Shown piece after piece: positions 13,501-28,500 of a stretch of 64,000 bases of DNA; positions within the stretch are counted from its first letter, which is position 1, and every line of letters begins with the position of its first letter. The position numbers and the translations under genes were made by a program. Location of the stretch: assembly GCA_013397075.1 (NCBI GenBank), contig VWZS01006719.1, forward strand, positions 434,257 to 498,256, given 5' to 3'. Origin of the DNA: Rhabdornis inornatus. Taxonomy: Eukaryota; Chordata; Aves; Passeriformes; Rhabdornithidae. Below the pieces are notes generated by a model. That model worked only from the letters and a program-made list of their open reading frames with translations, did no database searches and was not told where the DNA came from.

Positions 13501-16500
13501 AGTATATTCTAGAATTTTTACTTTAAAGGAAGTTCTCCACGAAACAGCATTTGAGATCAAACACCAAATATAAGTCTATAAAATGCAAAGTATCTATAGC
13601 TGTAGCTATTTTCATAGTGAATGAAAATAGTCTAATCATCATCAAGGGCATCTAAACATATATAACAGATCATTACAAACCTCATTGTCAAAACTGATGA
13701 ATTATAGTGGCTAATCATAGTAATTTAGTATTTGAGAGCAATAATGACTTCATCTACTCAATTTACCTGATTAGCTGCCATTGGGGAATTGTTTTTCACC
13801 CACTCCTCCACTATTTTTACCACTGCACGAAGAATTTTGGCATCAGTGGATTTTTCAATGAGAGATGTTAGAATAGCTTGTATAAAATTTTTCCTCATTT
13901 CCATGCTCATCACAGCCAAGCGAGTTTTCACAAGATCCAGACTCAGCATTACCAGTTCACTTGTACCTGCTATGGATGCAAAAAAAGGATTAGAGTTGTG
14001 TATGCACCTACGAAACAACTACAAAAAAAATTCTCCAGATAAGATGCTGTAATTTTAAAAATATCAGCAACATCGTCTATTGCCTGGAAATACATCCCCA
14101 TAACGTGCTCAGAATTATTACTTTACATTCCTGAACAACTAAGGCAGAACCCAATGCCAGATTGGATGGGGCTTTAGTAACTGTCTAGTGGAAGGTGTCC
14201 CTGGCCCTGGCAAGGGGTTGGGATTAGATGACCTTTAAGGTTTCTTCTAACCCAAACCATTCTATGATTCTATGACTCCTTTCAAAACCAAATCCATTCA
14301 AAATTCTAAAGGCAAGCCTGTTTTTTGCTTTTTGCAAATCTTTAGAAAAAGATGTTACAGACCCCTAGTCCTGAAAAATTACTACAATTAACTTCGTGAA
14401 AGAAATTGTCTGTGATGCAGATAATTCCCTAATTCTGTTCAGCTAATTTCCTGACTTGCTTATCTATGAAGTTTAATAATTTTCCAGCTGTTTCTCAGAG
14501 TTAATAAAATTTACAAGGTCCTTATTTACCTAATTAAATTATGGGTTGGGAATCTAACAGCAGTAATTCCTTCAAAGTGTTTACTTCAGTAGCTTATTCA
14601 TTAGTAAATTACAGAGCCCTTTACCAGCCCTGAACTTTCTTCTACAAGAACATCTGATTTTTTCAATGACTCATGACCCAAATCATTTAACAGACAGAAT
14701 TATACTGACTGAAAAAGATGCTATTTTGAGATCAAAAACTAAAGCATCAGCTCCAACAAGTTAATTCAAATGCAGTTGTTCCAATATTATAAAACAGGAA
14801 GGAGTAAAAAAAGTGAAAGCACAGAGCAATCAAAAAAATCAGCCCCTCTCCCCTCAACATTCTAAAGCCTTGAAGAATTTCAGTAGTACTATTTATGCTG
14901 CAGCTCAACAAATGTTTCACTAACCCTTCATGGAAAATGATGTACTAATACTGAAATTCATACATTAATTCCAGCAGGTAACTGGAAATCATAAGTGCAT
15001 TTTTTCAGCTCCCAATACTTTAGTAACACTACTCACTAAGGCTCAAGTATTTTACAACGAGTAACAACCCACACAAACCCCACAAGGTCATTTGAATCCT
15101 TTTAGGACGAAGATATTTTAATACTTTATAACACTTCTAATCATGAACAGACTGTATAATGTAATACCTGTATTTGCCTCTGCTGTTCCTGCTGTTGCCT
15201 GTGGGTTCAAGTGTTCCCTGACCATCTTCTGCAAGGATCTCATGAAAACTGAGATCAGCCTGTCAATGTAGCTGGGGTTGTTGCTGCATGCAGATTTCAG
15301 AATCATCAGAGTCCCTAGAGATAAAAACAAGGCTTCAGGAATTAAAACTTCCCATGAGCATGACCTGAGTAAGGTACAGATGCCATGAAAGAAGGATGGG
15401 ACTACCCAGGTTACAAACATGAGAAATCTGGAGAGATTTGGAGAAAAATTTCAGTCTCAACTTTAGTCCTTAGACTAAGTCTAAAAAGTTACATTGGTAC
15501 TAATCAAAATATTTTGAAGTTTTGTATAGAAGTGTGTGATTACCAGCAAGGGGAAAAAGGGAGGACAGGAAGAAAGGGACTGAGAGCAAATACTTCCCCA
15601 AGACCTTAAAAAAATGTATGTAACTACTCCTGATGTTGCACATTTATTTTAGCAGCAAAAACTAGAAAAACTTTTAAATGAGCAGGTCTGGGTTTAGTAA
15701 TTAAGAAATCGTAACTTTGGTTTTCTAATCTAGAATCTTCATTAAGTTTCATAAATCAGTTTCTGTAGGTTGAAGTTAACTCGAGTTGACTACTTCACTC
15801 CTTAAAAAAAAAAAAAAAAGCAAACGCACCCTGTAAAATTATACCTACTAAAAAAAACCTACTGCAACTTTCTAATTCAACATATCCACACAGCATACCT
15901 ACAGAAGCATGCTCTGGTTATTGAATGGCTCCTGCCAAAGTTTTGATTCCTTTTTCTGATCACATGGGCACAAAATCTGGCCCACAAAGCTCAGCCTCTG
16001 AGCCACAGAATTACTATAAAATGCACCTCCTGCCAGCTTGATTGTGGTGCTGCTTTCAAGCGAGCTCTGGACAAAATGTAAGAAACATCCTTCATGGTTA
16101 GTTTGATGTAAAGCACGTCCTGACATCTGACAAATAGGCAATTCCCAAGGTGAAATTACAACCATCCACACAGCTCACAGAATAGAACAGTGAAGGACAT
16201 TTGCCATTTAAATCAGCAGGTTTTCCAACATTGCACAATTTCAGGTCTGTATTACCAACACAACCAGTTCTGGGCCAAACTCTATTATTCCAATATATCT
16301 TTGTCATTCTATCATGTAGCTGAGTTGTCTAGCAGTTCAGTAAGTACAAAAAAANNNNNNNNNNNNNNNNNNNNNNNNNNNNNNNNNNNNNNNNNNNNNN
16401 NNNNNAAAAAAAAAAAAAAGAGAAAGATTTCAGCTCTTCAGAATGGTCTATAATAAAAACTCTGATTTTGTCACTCAAGAAAAAATAGTATTTTTGTAAT

Positions 16501-19500
16501 CTCTTGATTACTGAGAGTTTAAGATCTATGAATACATAAGTCTTAATACACTATCTAAACCAGCTAATAAGTGAGGCTTAAAAAATTAAAGAGAAAGGCA
16601 GGAACACATAAGAGTCTACACAGATTCCTTTAAATATTCTGTTATATCTCAGAGGACTTGCATGAAAGAAGCTGCCAGTAACTTCTACTTTATTTTTTGG
16701 CTAGTACCAATACTGCACCTTTTTCCTATGCACTTTGAATACAAAAGGCTTCCACACCTACCAGATCTACACCTCCCCACCCCCAAAAATTGCTCCCAAG
16801 TCACACCAGTGAGCAGACAGAACACAAAGAACCCCCCTCCATCCCCTTTCTTCACAGATTATGACATCCCAAGCTCGTCTCTCAAGTTAGCTTGAAATGC
16901 TTCCCACAGCTTGCTCTGCCTCAGATCAGATTGCAATTTCCTTCTGGGGAAGGAAACTCATGAGAAAGACATTATTGATTGAGGGCATTCCCACAGAGCT
17001 GCCAGGGACGTGGGACACGTACCAAAGAGCTGGGAAGGGTTGGCATTGGTGGCCTTTTCATAATTAGTCAGTCCTTCATAAATAACCTTCCCAACTGCAG
17101 CATAAAGGCACTCCAGCTCTTCGTACTTGGAAGCTACACTTGAGGTACCTGCAGAGTTTAGAGGTGTGTTTAGTTTTGGTAACATTACACACAGAACAGG
17201 CAAAGAACAGTTACACTGTGAATATACAGTCACTAAAACATCACTGGAGTTTTATATTCTCAACAATCTAAGGTGAGACAGGCAGATGCCTCATCTATAT
17301 AAACCTCTTTATTACACCAGTATGTCCTTTATAATAGTGTACCACTTCTGAGTAACTCAATTTGACAAGCAGTCTTACATTACTGATTTACTTTTTTCCA
17401 AGAAAAGATTATCTAAATTAGCTTCTATTAAGACACAGCATATTACCTATTGCCTTCCTTTTTTACACTTTATCTGCCTTCCTTGTTTCAGCAAAACAGC
17501 AAAGCTTAATAACTAAAAAATTGCACCTCTGAAGCTGAAAAATTCTAATTGTAAAAATACATTAAATTTATAGCATGCATTTCTTGAACTAAAGTTATGA
17601 CAGCCACAGGTTATTACATTTTTATGTCAATGGATAATGATGTACTCCACATGATTACTTATTTCAGGTTTTACTTTTTTAATCAGAGATTGAAAGTGCA
17701 AGCTAAAATGGACCATTAAATGCAGGAATCATAAAACAGAATATCAGCACATTCCAAAGAGTGCCTTCAACCCACCCTCAACCACTTAAGTTATGCAGCA
17801 ACAAAGGATAAAAAGGAGGAAGAAAACACCACTCACTTGGTTCTGTGGGGAAAATTCCCATCAAGCGAGACAGCAAACTATGGACAGCTCTCAAAACCTT
17901 GGTGTTCCCACAGGTCATACAGGCTGCCACTCCTCGTTGGAGGGGCTTGAAGCTGCTCAGGATAGCAGGGGGCTGCAGCACAGTCAACAGGAAACTTAAG
18001 ACCTCTAAGCCAGTGCAAATGTTGGCAAAGTTGGCCTGATTGGGCTGTTCCTAAAGAGAAAGCATCCAAAAAGGCAGTGAGTAGAGGTAAACAAGAATTA
18101 CACAGATTACTAAAGTCAGACCAAATCTGTTAAAACCCACTAAGAAAAACAAAACAAAAATAAAAAACCACACCAACCAGTAAGTACTGCAGCTCTACAA
18201 ATTATAACCACACACTTAACAACTTGTTTATTTCACTACAAAGAAAAGATTAGTACTGCAAAACTCCATATCCAGATATGACTAGTATTCAATCATGTCA
18301 CATGCCAGGGAAACCTAAAGTCCTACAGGACTAGAATGCTACCTACCACAGTCATGAGCAGCTTATCAAACCACTGCAACTTCAGTTCTGATTTGGGCCA
18401 CATGTCTGGCCTCAAAGCTGTTTTCAGAAGGTTGACGCAGCGGCGAGACAGCAACTCCCCAGGGGATCCTGCAGTGTTGGAGTTGTCATTTACCTAGCAA
18501 TTAATCAGAGTTAACAAAATGACACCCTTTTGGAACCTAGTCATTAATTTATTACACATTCCATACAAGCATATAATTTCTTATTTCTGAAATGGATGAG
18601 CTTAAGTACTTTCATCAGTACAGTCACACAGCATTTAATGCACAAAAAGCTCACAACTAATAGTAAACACAGAACTGGTGTCTCAATTGCTTGCTAATTA
18701 ACCCAAATCACCCCATCAACGGTGTATTTTAAAAAGTTTCATCCCATCCTTTATTACTACTCTGAACATACTCAAGATGGTTAATCTTTACTGTTTGCAA
18801 GGTATCCATAAACATGTGCAGCTCTTTACTCAATTCATCTTTATACTTAAGAGCACATCTACTTTGTGCAGTGGACTGTGGGATATGAAATCCCATGCTA
18901 CTTACCTGCTGAGTCCACTGCAGGAGCAGAAGTCATAAAATTTATCAGCCTGGAGGTACACCCAGATAATTTTCCCCATCCCATGCTGCAGGAAAGTAAT
19001 TCCATGTACAGGATTTTGAAAATAAAACAACAATCATTATCCCTCGATACAGTCATTCCCTATAAAACTCACTAAATATTTTGGGATAAAGTATCCTTGT
19101 CATTTAACCTAGGCAACAGAACAAGCATACCTTGCAGCATCACCCAAATATGTAAATTATTCATGAAAATAAAGTATAGAAACATTAGAATAATCCAAGC
19201 CTAAAAGGACCTGTGTGAAAAGAGGGGTGTATGGGTTTGGCTGCTACTCCACACTGGTATCTGCATATCAGAATAACCACAGTACCTGGCAAGCGATTCT
19301 AATCAGGAAATTCACAACAGTGTCTGTGTGCTGCTTGTCAATGGGCTTGGCAAGGAGGGCATCAGCTCCTGGCAAGGACTGGCTCCGTCCAAACACCTGC
19401 ATGCACACAAAACACAGAAGTCATCAGCAAGACTGAAGGAGGAAAACAACAAGAACAGATTTAAAATACTTGCTTAAGCTAAAGCCTTCAATTTAGGGAG

Positions 19501-22500
19501 CTTCGAGTCATGTGGAAAAAACAATTACACTACTTAGAGTCTCTGTACAAATCCTGATTTTCTCTTACAGAACTTATTGCTCCTGTAGCTGTCCTGAATC
19601 GTTTTACTTCTTGGCCAGAATCCACAGACAATCCTCTTTTAACAGCAGATGAGGCAGAACTTGCTCCTTCTCCACTTGCACTTGAGTCCATATCTGAATC
19701 TGGCTGAAATATCAGCAACATGCATGTTAAAAAAAAAGTACATTAAACTGTGGAGCAGTTCAATCTTTACCCATTTATTTTGATTTCCTACCTGCTGGTC
19801 TTTGATTCTTTGCAATTCCCATTTAATAACAACTTCAGCAAGATCCACAGCTAATTTTCTTTGCTCTATTGTAACACTGGGAGTGAAGCCCAGTCTCTGC
19901 ATGGCACTAACCATGTGCTGAACTAAGTGATGTCTCACAGGATAATAAACCTGAAAAAATGGTTTCACAGAAATCTTCGTCATTAACCAATAACATTCCA
20001 CACAAAACCTACAAAGTTGAAATAAAGCAAAATTATAAAACAGTCATCAATCCCAAAGTTTGCTAAACCTGTACCACTTCAAATGTTGCAATATGGAAAG
20101 GTAACAGGCACATTGAAAACAGTATTTTGGTTACAACTTTCAGTAGTGACTACTGATTTCATGCACTCAAATGAACATGTTCTTTTTAAGACTGATGGTT
20201 TTTCTCAAGGACCACTTATACCAATTTTTTTCCAAGCCTTTTAAAAAGCTTCAACTCACATTTGAACATGCTCAGACATTCTTTCAAAAATTGTTGAGGC
20301 ATCAGTTCCTGAAAAATGTGTATTAGTTTTCTCTTTGGATTGCATTTTAATACATGTTTTCAAAAATGTTCCTGTATTGACATTCTGTACCATTCCCCCA
20401 TTTGTTTAATGCTTCCCAACATACATGGGCTGGAGATAAAAGTGATCTAGTTAATCCCACAGAATGTATAAAGTCAAACAAACAACGATTAGTGAAAGAT
20501 GGCAAAGAATATGGTTCTGCACCATTTTAAAGAACTCTTAGAGAATCTTCACAGACCTGTTAAAGAACACTGCTAATGCATGTGTAATGAATTCATCTTG
20601 CAGACTCTATCCTGACATTTGGAGTTCTAACTTCAATCATGATAGAGCTTAATAAATTACTTGCTATTAAACATTTGTATTCAGTTATAGATAAGTATCT
20701 TTACGCACAAATGATGCACTTGGAAGCTAAGCCATATAAATCAGATTATACTGTTTTTCTAATCAACCTGTTTACTTCCTTAATGCAGGAGATACAGTGA
20801 GTACCAGAATAACAGCATAAGTACCTTGAAATGTTGTACTATCAAGTGCAAAATATGTACTAGTTGGGGCACTGTGTGACCCTCTTCCACGATGATTTTT
20901 CGTGTCCAGTGAGTGAGCATCTGGTGTCCATCCTCCATTCGAGCAGGCACAGCTGGAGTCAGGATAGCCATGGCCTGCCTGACAATAGCCCGGGCCTCCA
21001 TTGCATGAGCTTTGAGAAGGCTGTGAAAAACCTGAACAGCAGAATTTCTCATCAACATTAATACTGTATGTATTTACAAAAGCAAAGCATCTATAAAGAA
21101 GGGGAAACAACAACATATATTTTTCTAAAAAACACAATTTTTCTCTAAAGGCGCATAATTTGTTAAAAATATCATAATACATCAACAGCAGAAGCATAGA
21201 GCATATACTTCTATTTCCTTTACACTCCCTTTTCTTCCTCCCCCTCCACTGTCCAATTTGAAATTTTCCCTTGGTCCCCACATTGTGTCTCCACTGAAGT
21301 GTCCGTCTCTTAAATGAAGAAACATTCCTGATTTTAATTCAGCCAAAAGGTCTACTTGTGTGAAGACAAATGAAAACAGGAAGGGCAAGTAGTACTTCTT
21401 TCTATACTCTCCTATTCCCAAGTAAATCTGTATTAAACATTTGGCCTGCTGCCATTTGTTTGTGGTGTTTGAATTATACTCAGTATTCAAAACCACCGTG
21501 TAGCTTTGACTCTGAATCTTAAAACAAAAGAAAGCATTCTATGGAACTTAACACAAGCCCATGGTCAATACCTGCAGAACAATCTTCTTGTGAATGGCAA
21601 ACTTGGCAATGATGTGTGCCAAGAGCAGGTGGCCACTGTACTTGCAGGCTGGGTCCACGCAGGCCTTGGACAGGAGGCAGGGCCAGGCAAAGGTCATCAG
21701 GCGCCGCAGTTTGCTGTTCCTGTTCTTGTTGTTGTCGTGGATGTGATGGGGAGCATGCTCCACCAGCAGCGTGGCAAACTGCAGCAGGTAGATCCTCAGA
21801 GAATCCAGCATATCAGCCTGCTTTTCTGGATCAAGTACCTAGTTCCAGGCATGATCAAAGAGGAGAGAATGAAGCTGAGAAAAAAAAACCCCTACTTTTA
21901 TTATTATAATAAATTTTATTATTATAAAGGCAAAGTCCCAAATTTTTGCTTTTTGAGCAGTTTTTAAGAGGACTAAGAACTTGTAATTACTTTCTTGACT
22001 CAGTTTAGTACCCACAAAACAACCTCCTGAAGTGTGAACCTTTAAATAATGAGCACATCTGGAAACTTCCAAACTGCTAACCTATAAAAAGAAATAAATA
22101 ACAAACCCCAACCCCCATCTTCAATAACATTCGTTTTATAACTGGTTCCATTAAACAGCAGTGAATTAGAAAGACACTGATGCTGGGTCATGGAAAGCTT
22201 TCCTTTTTAAAAAGACTGGGATCACAGCCAAGTAAGGCCCATTTCTAAAGACACATTCCAGTTCTGAAAACAGCATAAACTGAAAACTGTAGTCCCATTC
22301 CACTGATGACTGATGGATCTCACATTCAACATTATTAAGTAATTTGACGTAAGAGACCAGAACAGAACAACTAATTCAAATCAGGATGAAAAGTCAAATG
22401 AGAGGAACAACTTTTTGTTTTAATTTTCAAATACTTCAATGTAAACAAAGATTGTTACCTTTGTTATAAAAACACTAGTGATGCTTTCTGGATTATCTCC

Positions 22501-25500
22501 TTCAGGGTTTGGGGGGCCCAACAGCTGTTCACCCTCTCCTTTTTCAAAACTGTACAAGAAAGCAGGATTCAGGATATGTTGCAGCACCTACAGAATATAA
22601 ACAAAGCAAGTTTTACTGTATTATTATATTCTTCTAATGGCAGCCAACATTCAAGTACTCCCACATGCAAACCTGCCTGTTGGACACACTCACTGAGTTG
22701 CAAAAGGAAACTATAAATAAAACCCCAAGAAAAAGACACACACCAATTTTTTTCCCCTCTTTCTTCCTTCCAAGGGCATAGATTCTTAGAAAGTGTAAGC
22801 TAAAGCAGTCAGCATTGAACACAAGATGAATTGCTGTCTCTGTTCATTACCGCTCTTCTTCAGGTATGATATTTTCACCTAAATGACTCTGCCAATTATC
22901 AAACTCATTGACATTTAAGTAAGGGAGTTTTGTTGCCCTAGTTCCCAAGAAGAAAATTAAACCTAAATACCAGGCTTCTTTGATTTAATTGCTTTAGTTA
23001 CCTTGGCTTTGAGCTCATCTCCAAAGTTTGGGTCATTCAAGTCTACAAAGCGGAAGAACAAAGCCCGTTTTTGGGGAATACTGTAGTTTTTGGGGATCTC
23101 TTCTTCCATATATTCCTTTAAGAAAGTCATATTGCAGAGAAATCGGCCTGTAAAAGCTCGAAGCAACTGGAAGAGTAACTCTATATCACCATAATTCCTT
23201 CTGTGAAAACAAACAAAATACAAAGCTTCTGTGAAAAAAATACACTAACTACTATGCTGATGAAACTAACCTTTTAAAGGAGCAGAGAAGCAAGGGCAGC
23301 CAGTACAACAGACACAGTTTTAGAGCCAATGGCAGTATTATGAAATATTACACTTTCTCTTCAATAACTGCAAACCATTTTTAGTAGCCCTATATACCTT
23401 TACAGTATTTTCCAAATTAAAATTTAAAAAATACATGCAGGGTGTAGGAAATAAGATTTTTACGTACTTGCAGTAATTCAGTAAGCAATAGGCCAACAGC
23501 TTGGGCTCTTTCCAGTTTGTTGCAGCCATATTCTCCTTCCTATGTCTCTCCTGAAAAGCTTCACTCACCCATACACGTTTCAGCTGATTCACCAAGGAGT
23601 GCTGATTTGCTAACCAACATTCATCATTCTTAACAATAATACTTATGATCTGTCCAAAGCAAAACAAGACAAATGCCCAGTCAACACAGAAGAGATCTGT
23701 CAGGAGAAACAACGATACACAAGCACTTGCTTAAGGTCAATTAAGGGTTCTAAAATATTCAACGGCAAAACAAAAGAGTGAAAATACTTTAGATTAAGAA
23801 AAATAAATTTCTGTTGTCATGCTTTCCTCTTGTATCATACTTGACAAAAAAGCATAGTTCATTTGAGTCTTTTCCCTTCTCAGAGCAGCTGCAACTACAA
23901 ACACTCCACATTTTTTTACAAGTGGCTTTCTATGAGCTGTAATACACACATACACTGAAAGCCTGGGTGTAAGAGGCTTGTAGCTGAAGAGGTTTCAGCT
24001 ATCCAGCACAGAGATAAACAAGGGTAAATGAATACCTTGATAGCCTGGAACTGCAGGTCGAGACGCATTGTGGTGGTGCTGGGGGAGCCAGGTCTCACGG
24101 CTGCCTGGGCACCCACAGGCAGCAGCAGGGTGATAAATCGGTTGGGATTAGCTGCCAGTACATCCCGCAGAGGTTTGGCATCTTTATGTTTCAAGAAACT
24201 CTGCAAAAGGGGAAGAAATAATTTTAATAACCTTTAAAAGCCAAAATACCAGGCAACTATATCATCCTGTAGCTTTTATATTCCACACTAAAGTTGCAGT
24301 AGTCATATTTCATGTATATAAAAATAACATCTACACTTCAGTAATAGCCTTACATGATTTGGAAAGGTATAAAATCAACACTTCAGGACAAACAAATATA
24401 AAACCAGGAACAGGAACCCTGCAGCCAAGAGTAAGACCATGATGAAGGACTACAAGGTCATACAGGAAAAAAAGATGCAAAAGATGAAACCTTTTTGTTC
24501 ATCAGATTTGTCAAGTTGAGGGTTTTTCCTGCTCCTCTCCCCACACAGCTTACCATAAACATTCTGCTCCACTGTGGGTCATTTAAAGTGGCTTCCATCA
24601 TGAACAGCTCCACAGTCTGGGATGGATGACGTGTCAAAAACTTTATCAGTGGTTCCCTGAATGGACTGCCAGCCTAAAAAATTCATAAACCTTAAATTAA
24701 AAATGCAGAGTATAGAGTGTTTCCTACTAATTTACTACCACTCAGAAAAATACATTTGACTTGGCATTTATGCCGATACAAAATGTTCAGAACTTGCATG
24801 ATAAGAATTCATTGACACTTTCAAAACTTCACTTCTAAGAGTGTAACACAAATGTTAATACCTCCTAAAGGCTTGAAGAGCATATTTATTACATCAAATG
24901 TTCTCACATCATATTTGAAATATTGTAATTATCATATACTAATGTTTAAGACAACTATAAAGCAAAAATTCCAGCAATGTTAACTTCCTCTTTTACCTCT
25001 ATTAACATTGCTCGTTCTGTTTTCATAACAACTTCCAGGAGAGGTTTAACCAGAGTCTGTGGGGCAGCTGGGATCAGATGGAATAAATTTATAATTGCTG
25101 AACAAATCTTCATTTCCTACAGGTAAAAAGAAACACAATTAAATAAATATTACTGGATATAATGTCTAAAAACAATATCACACATCTTACTTCTTTTTTT
25201 CCTTCTGTATTAACATAGCCAGCAGCCAAGTGCAAAGGGTTAACATACAGCATCTACTTACCATAATGCATGAAGAAATTGCACTTGTGGAATTGCCCGT
25301 GCCCCTCTGGTAACATAATGATTTAAATGTTATTTTTCTTGCCAGTAGAGTGGTGTTTTACAGGTAAGAGCTAAACACTCTAATGATGCTGCTGATGGAG
25401 GAGTGCTCATTGCCCTACACCAAACGGGTCATGCACCAAACATCCAGACCTTTCCCCCTAAACCATTTCTCCTATACACCTATGTCCTGGGGTGACTCCC

Positions 25501-28500
25501 TGGGGTGACCACACACTCCCAGATTACACATGAAGAAAGAGAGACTCAGCTTTCTCACAGCACTGTTCAGCCTATCTCACAAATAGCTCGTTGCTATAAA
25601 GCTGGTTACTATAAAGTCAGCTCTGTTCTCTCACTAGATATTAAATTCTCCAGGAGTACAAAATAATTTGCATCTTTTTTCATTGTGTGATTTAGATAGA
25701 GACTGCATTTCAGTTAGCTAGAGTGTAGATTTCCTTCAGTAAGAAAAGGGAAAGGAAAAAACAAAACAACAAATCCACCCTCACCATCTCTCTAAAACTA
25801 AGTTCTAGTGTGCAGTATCCAAAATGATTTTATCAAGTGCATTGCATTTTCTCAACTGAATTCAAACACAAAGCATTAGGCTCCACTCCTTTAAACTGAT
25901 CTGCCCAGACAGACCCCACAAGACTCCTCTCATGGATCGAAGTGCAGGGCTGACAATACATAAAAACCTTTTGAAACCACTTATGCCTTCACAGAAACTA
26001 AAAATCCTACTCTTCCTGGTATAAACATGCTCAATATCCTTAAGAGCAATGTGATCAAAACAGCTCTGCCACAGACAAGCAGAAGACAATTCACAGCACT
26101 GCTCTCAAAGGCACAATGCACTGTGCCCAAAATACAAAGATAAAACTAACAAACCATGAGTTAAAAGAAAAAATAAAACCAAACAACAACAACAAAAGAA
26201 ACCATGACAACAAAAAAAGTTCCTGGTGCCTCCACTGAGTTTCTCACCTCTACCCCTTCCGTGGCAGGCTGAACCAAAACAAAGTCACAGCATGAAAGGA
26301 AAAAGCCCAAAAAATATCAAATAAATGTACAAATTAGCACATGCTATTCTTCAGGCTGCACACTAACTTCAGCTCAGTTACTTCCTCATCTCCAATGGAA
26401 GGAATGGAGACAATGAGCATCTGAAATGCTCCAAATTGTCCTCCAAAGAACTAGGATGAAAAGCATCCTTTTTTCTACTTTTACATTGATCAGACATGGC
26501 TTCTCAAATATTTACACGGTATAAAAAGATAATGGAGGTGATTAAGTCAGGGGAAACAATATTTTAGCATCTTTGAAGACAAATTTGGGCAGTATCTATC
26601 ACGAAACCACTTTCAGTACTTGAGCTACCAAGCTAAGAAGTCCTCTAGAGCTATCAAGTCCTCCTAGGCTGTAATGCAGAATTTCCACCATGGAAATTTC
26701 CACTCCCTCAGAAGAGGGACAGCTGAAGGCAACCATCTACTCAAAACTTATTCTTTCAATTACAGAGATGACCTGAAATCCCATGCCTTTCCTTGGAGAG
26801 GCAGGGAAGAGAGGAAGAAAGATTTAAATCAAATATTTTATTCTCTGGACCAACGAATTAGATTTGAATCACTACGTAATATATTTCGTTTCAATTTGTT
26901 CATTTCTCTGAACAGTGAGATCACAGCCCAGGATCACAGCAGGACTGTCATAAATTATTTAGGTGAACAAGATTTAGTTACTCTGGCATCAGTGTGGATC
27001 TTTACAATAGTCATCGTTATGCAGCATTTCTAACTAAGTCTTCAGTTTGCCTATAGTTCCATTTACATATGAAAACTCACTCCACAAACCTTTTGAATAT
27101 TCTTTAAGAGGCCTTGCTGACCAGCCACTATCTGCACTATGCTGGAGGACTGCCTGACACCATCATCAAATGGCACCTTCATCCTGTGCTTCAGGCTTTC
27201 CTGGCCAATTCTGTTCCCCACTGAGTGTTTACCACCTCCTCTACTTAACCACACAGTGTGAATGATTCAACCTACTCCCCAACACTGCTTTTAATGAGTG
27301 TCTCAGATGTTGGAATCTCACTAGGATCATGAAGAAAGGAGAGAAAGTGAAATGTCAGCTACAGTAACTGACCACCAGATTCACCATCCCTTTTTTTCTA
27401 CATTTAGAAGACAGTTTTTCAACAGCACAATGTACATACAGATACATAAACACAGACTACCACAGGAACTGTACAAAGACCAAGCTGTGTCCTCCTGCAG
27501 TTTCCTAGTTTTTGTTGTTAAGGAAACTTTGGAGCAACAACTCCAAAGGAAGCAGAGAAGTAATATTGAATCAGCTTTGCATTGACACAATTCTACTTGA
27601 AATGTTTCCAGACTTCTCTTCTCCCTCAAAATGTGACAGTAGATTCTTTCTCAAGCATCTGGTGTGCACCCCCCACTCAAAATATCTCTCTAAACATGTA
27701 ATTACACAGAAAACATCAACAAAAGACATTAAAAGCAGGGGAATTCCCAACTAAACATGACTTAGTGACAAATGAAAACTGTTCTGGAGGTGCCACGTTG
27801 CATTTTAAAATACTATTGCTATAAAAAGATCTGCAAGATATCTGTAATCATAACATTTGAGGAAAAGTGAATCCCAAAAGTATATGAAGGCCTTAGAACT
27901 ACTCTGACATGAATAAAATGAGGTTAACTGAAGAATGCAGAGTGTTTTAGTTAAAACATAAGAAACCAATCTTATTCTACTTCATTAGAGAACATCTGGG
28001 TGTAATATAAAGCAATGACCAAATTCAGATTAAAAGCTCTCTTGCAATGACAGGAAAGAGAAATGAAAAGCCATTAAGCCATTTCCATGTTTAGAGTGAA
28101 ATAAAAAGCCAATGTAGTTTTATTCTGATCTGAAAAACAAAGATATTAATAGAATTTCCCTTATCTTTTTCTTAGGTGCAATCATAAATCTCAACACTTA
28201 ATAAAAGCATTTAGTAAAACATTAATAGAACTATGGGACTTGTGGTAATGTACAGGAAACTGCACTGAAGCAGGAATTCCCATCAGTATTACTAAGAGCA
28301 CACAGTATTGATATCACTCTGCACAGTTTTCCATTTATAAGACAACTGAGCAGCTTCCCATGCTTCAACACCGAGGCCATTAGTTTCACTGGGAGAGTGA
28401 TTTTAATGTGATCCCAACTAGTAAATATTGAACTTGGTTTTAATAAATTAAATTTTAAATTAACTGGGATTATGTTATCATTATGTATAATTTTCAAAAG

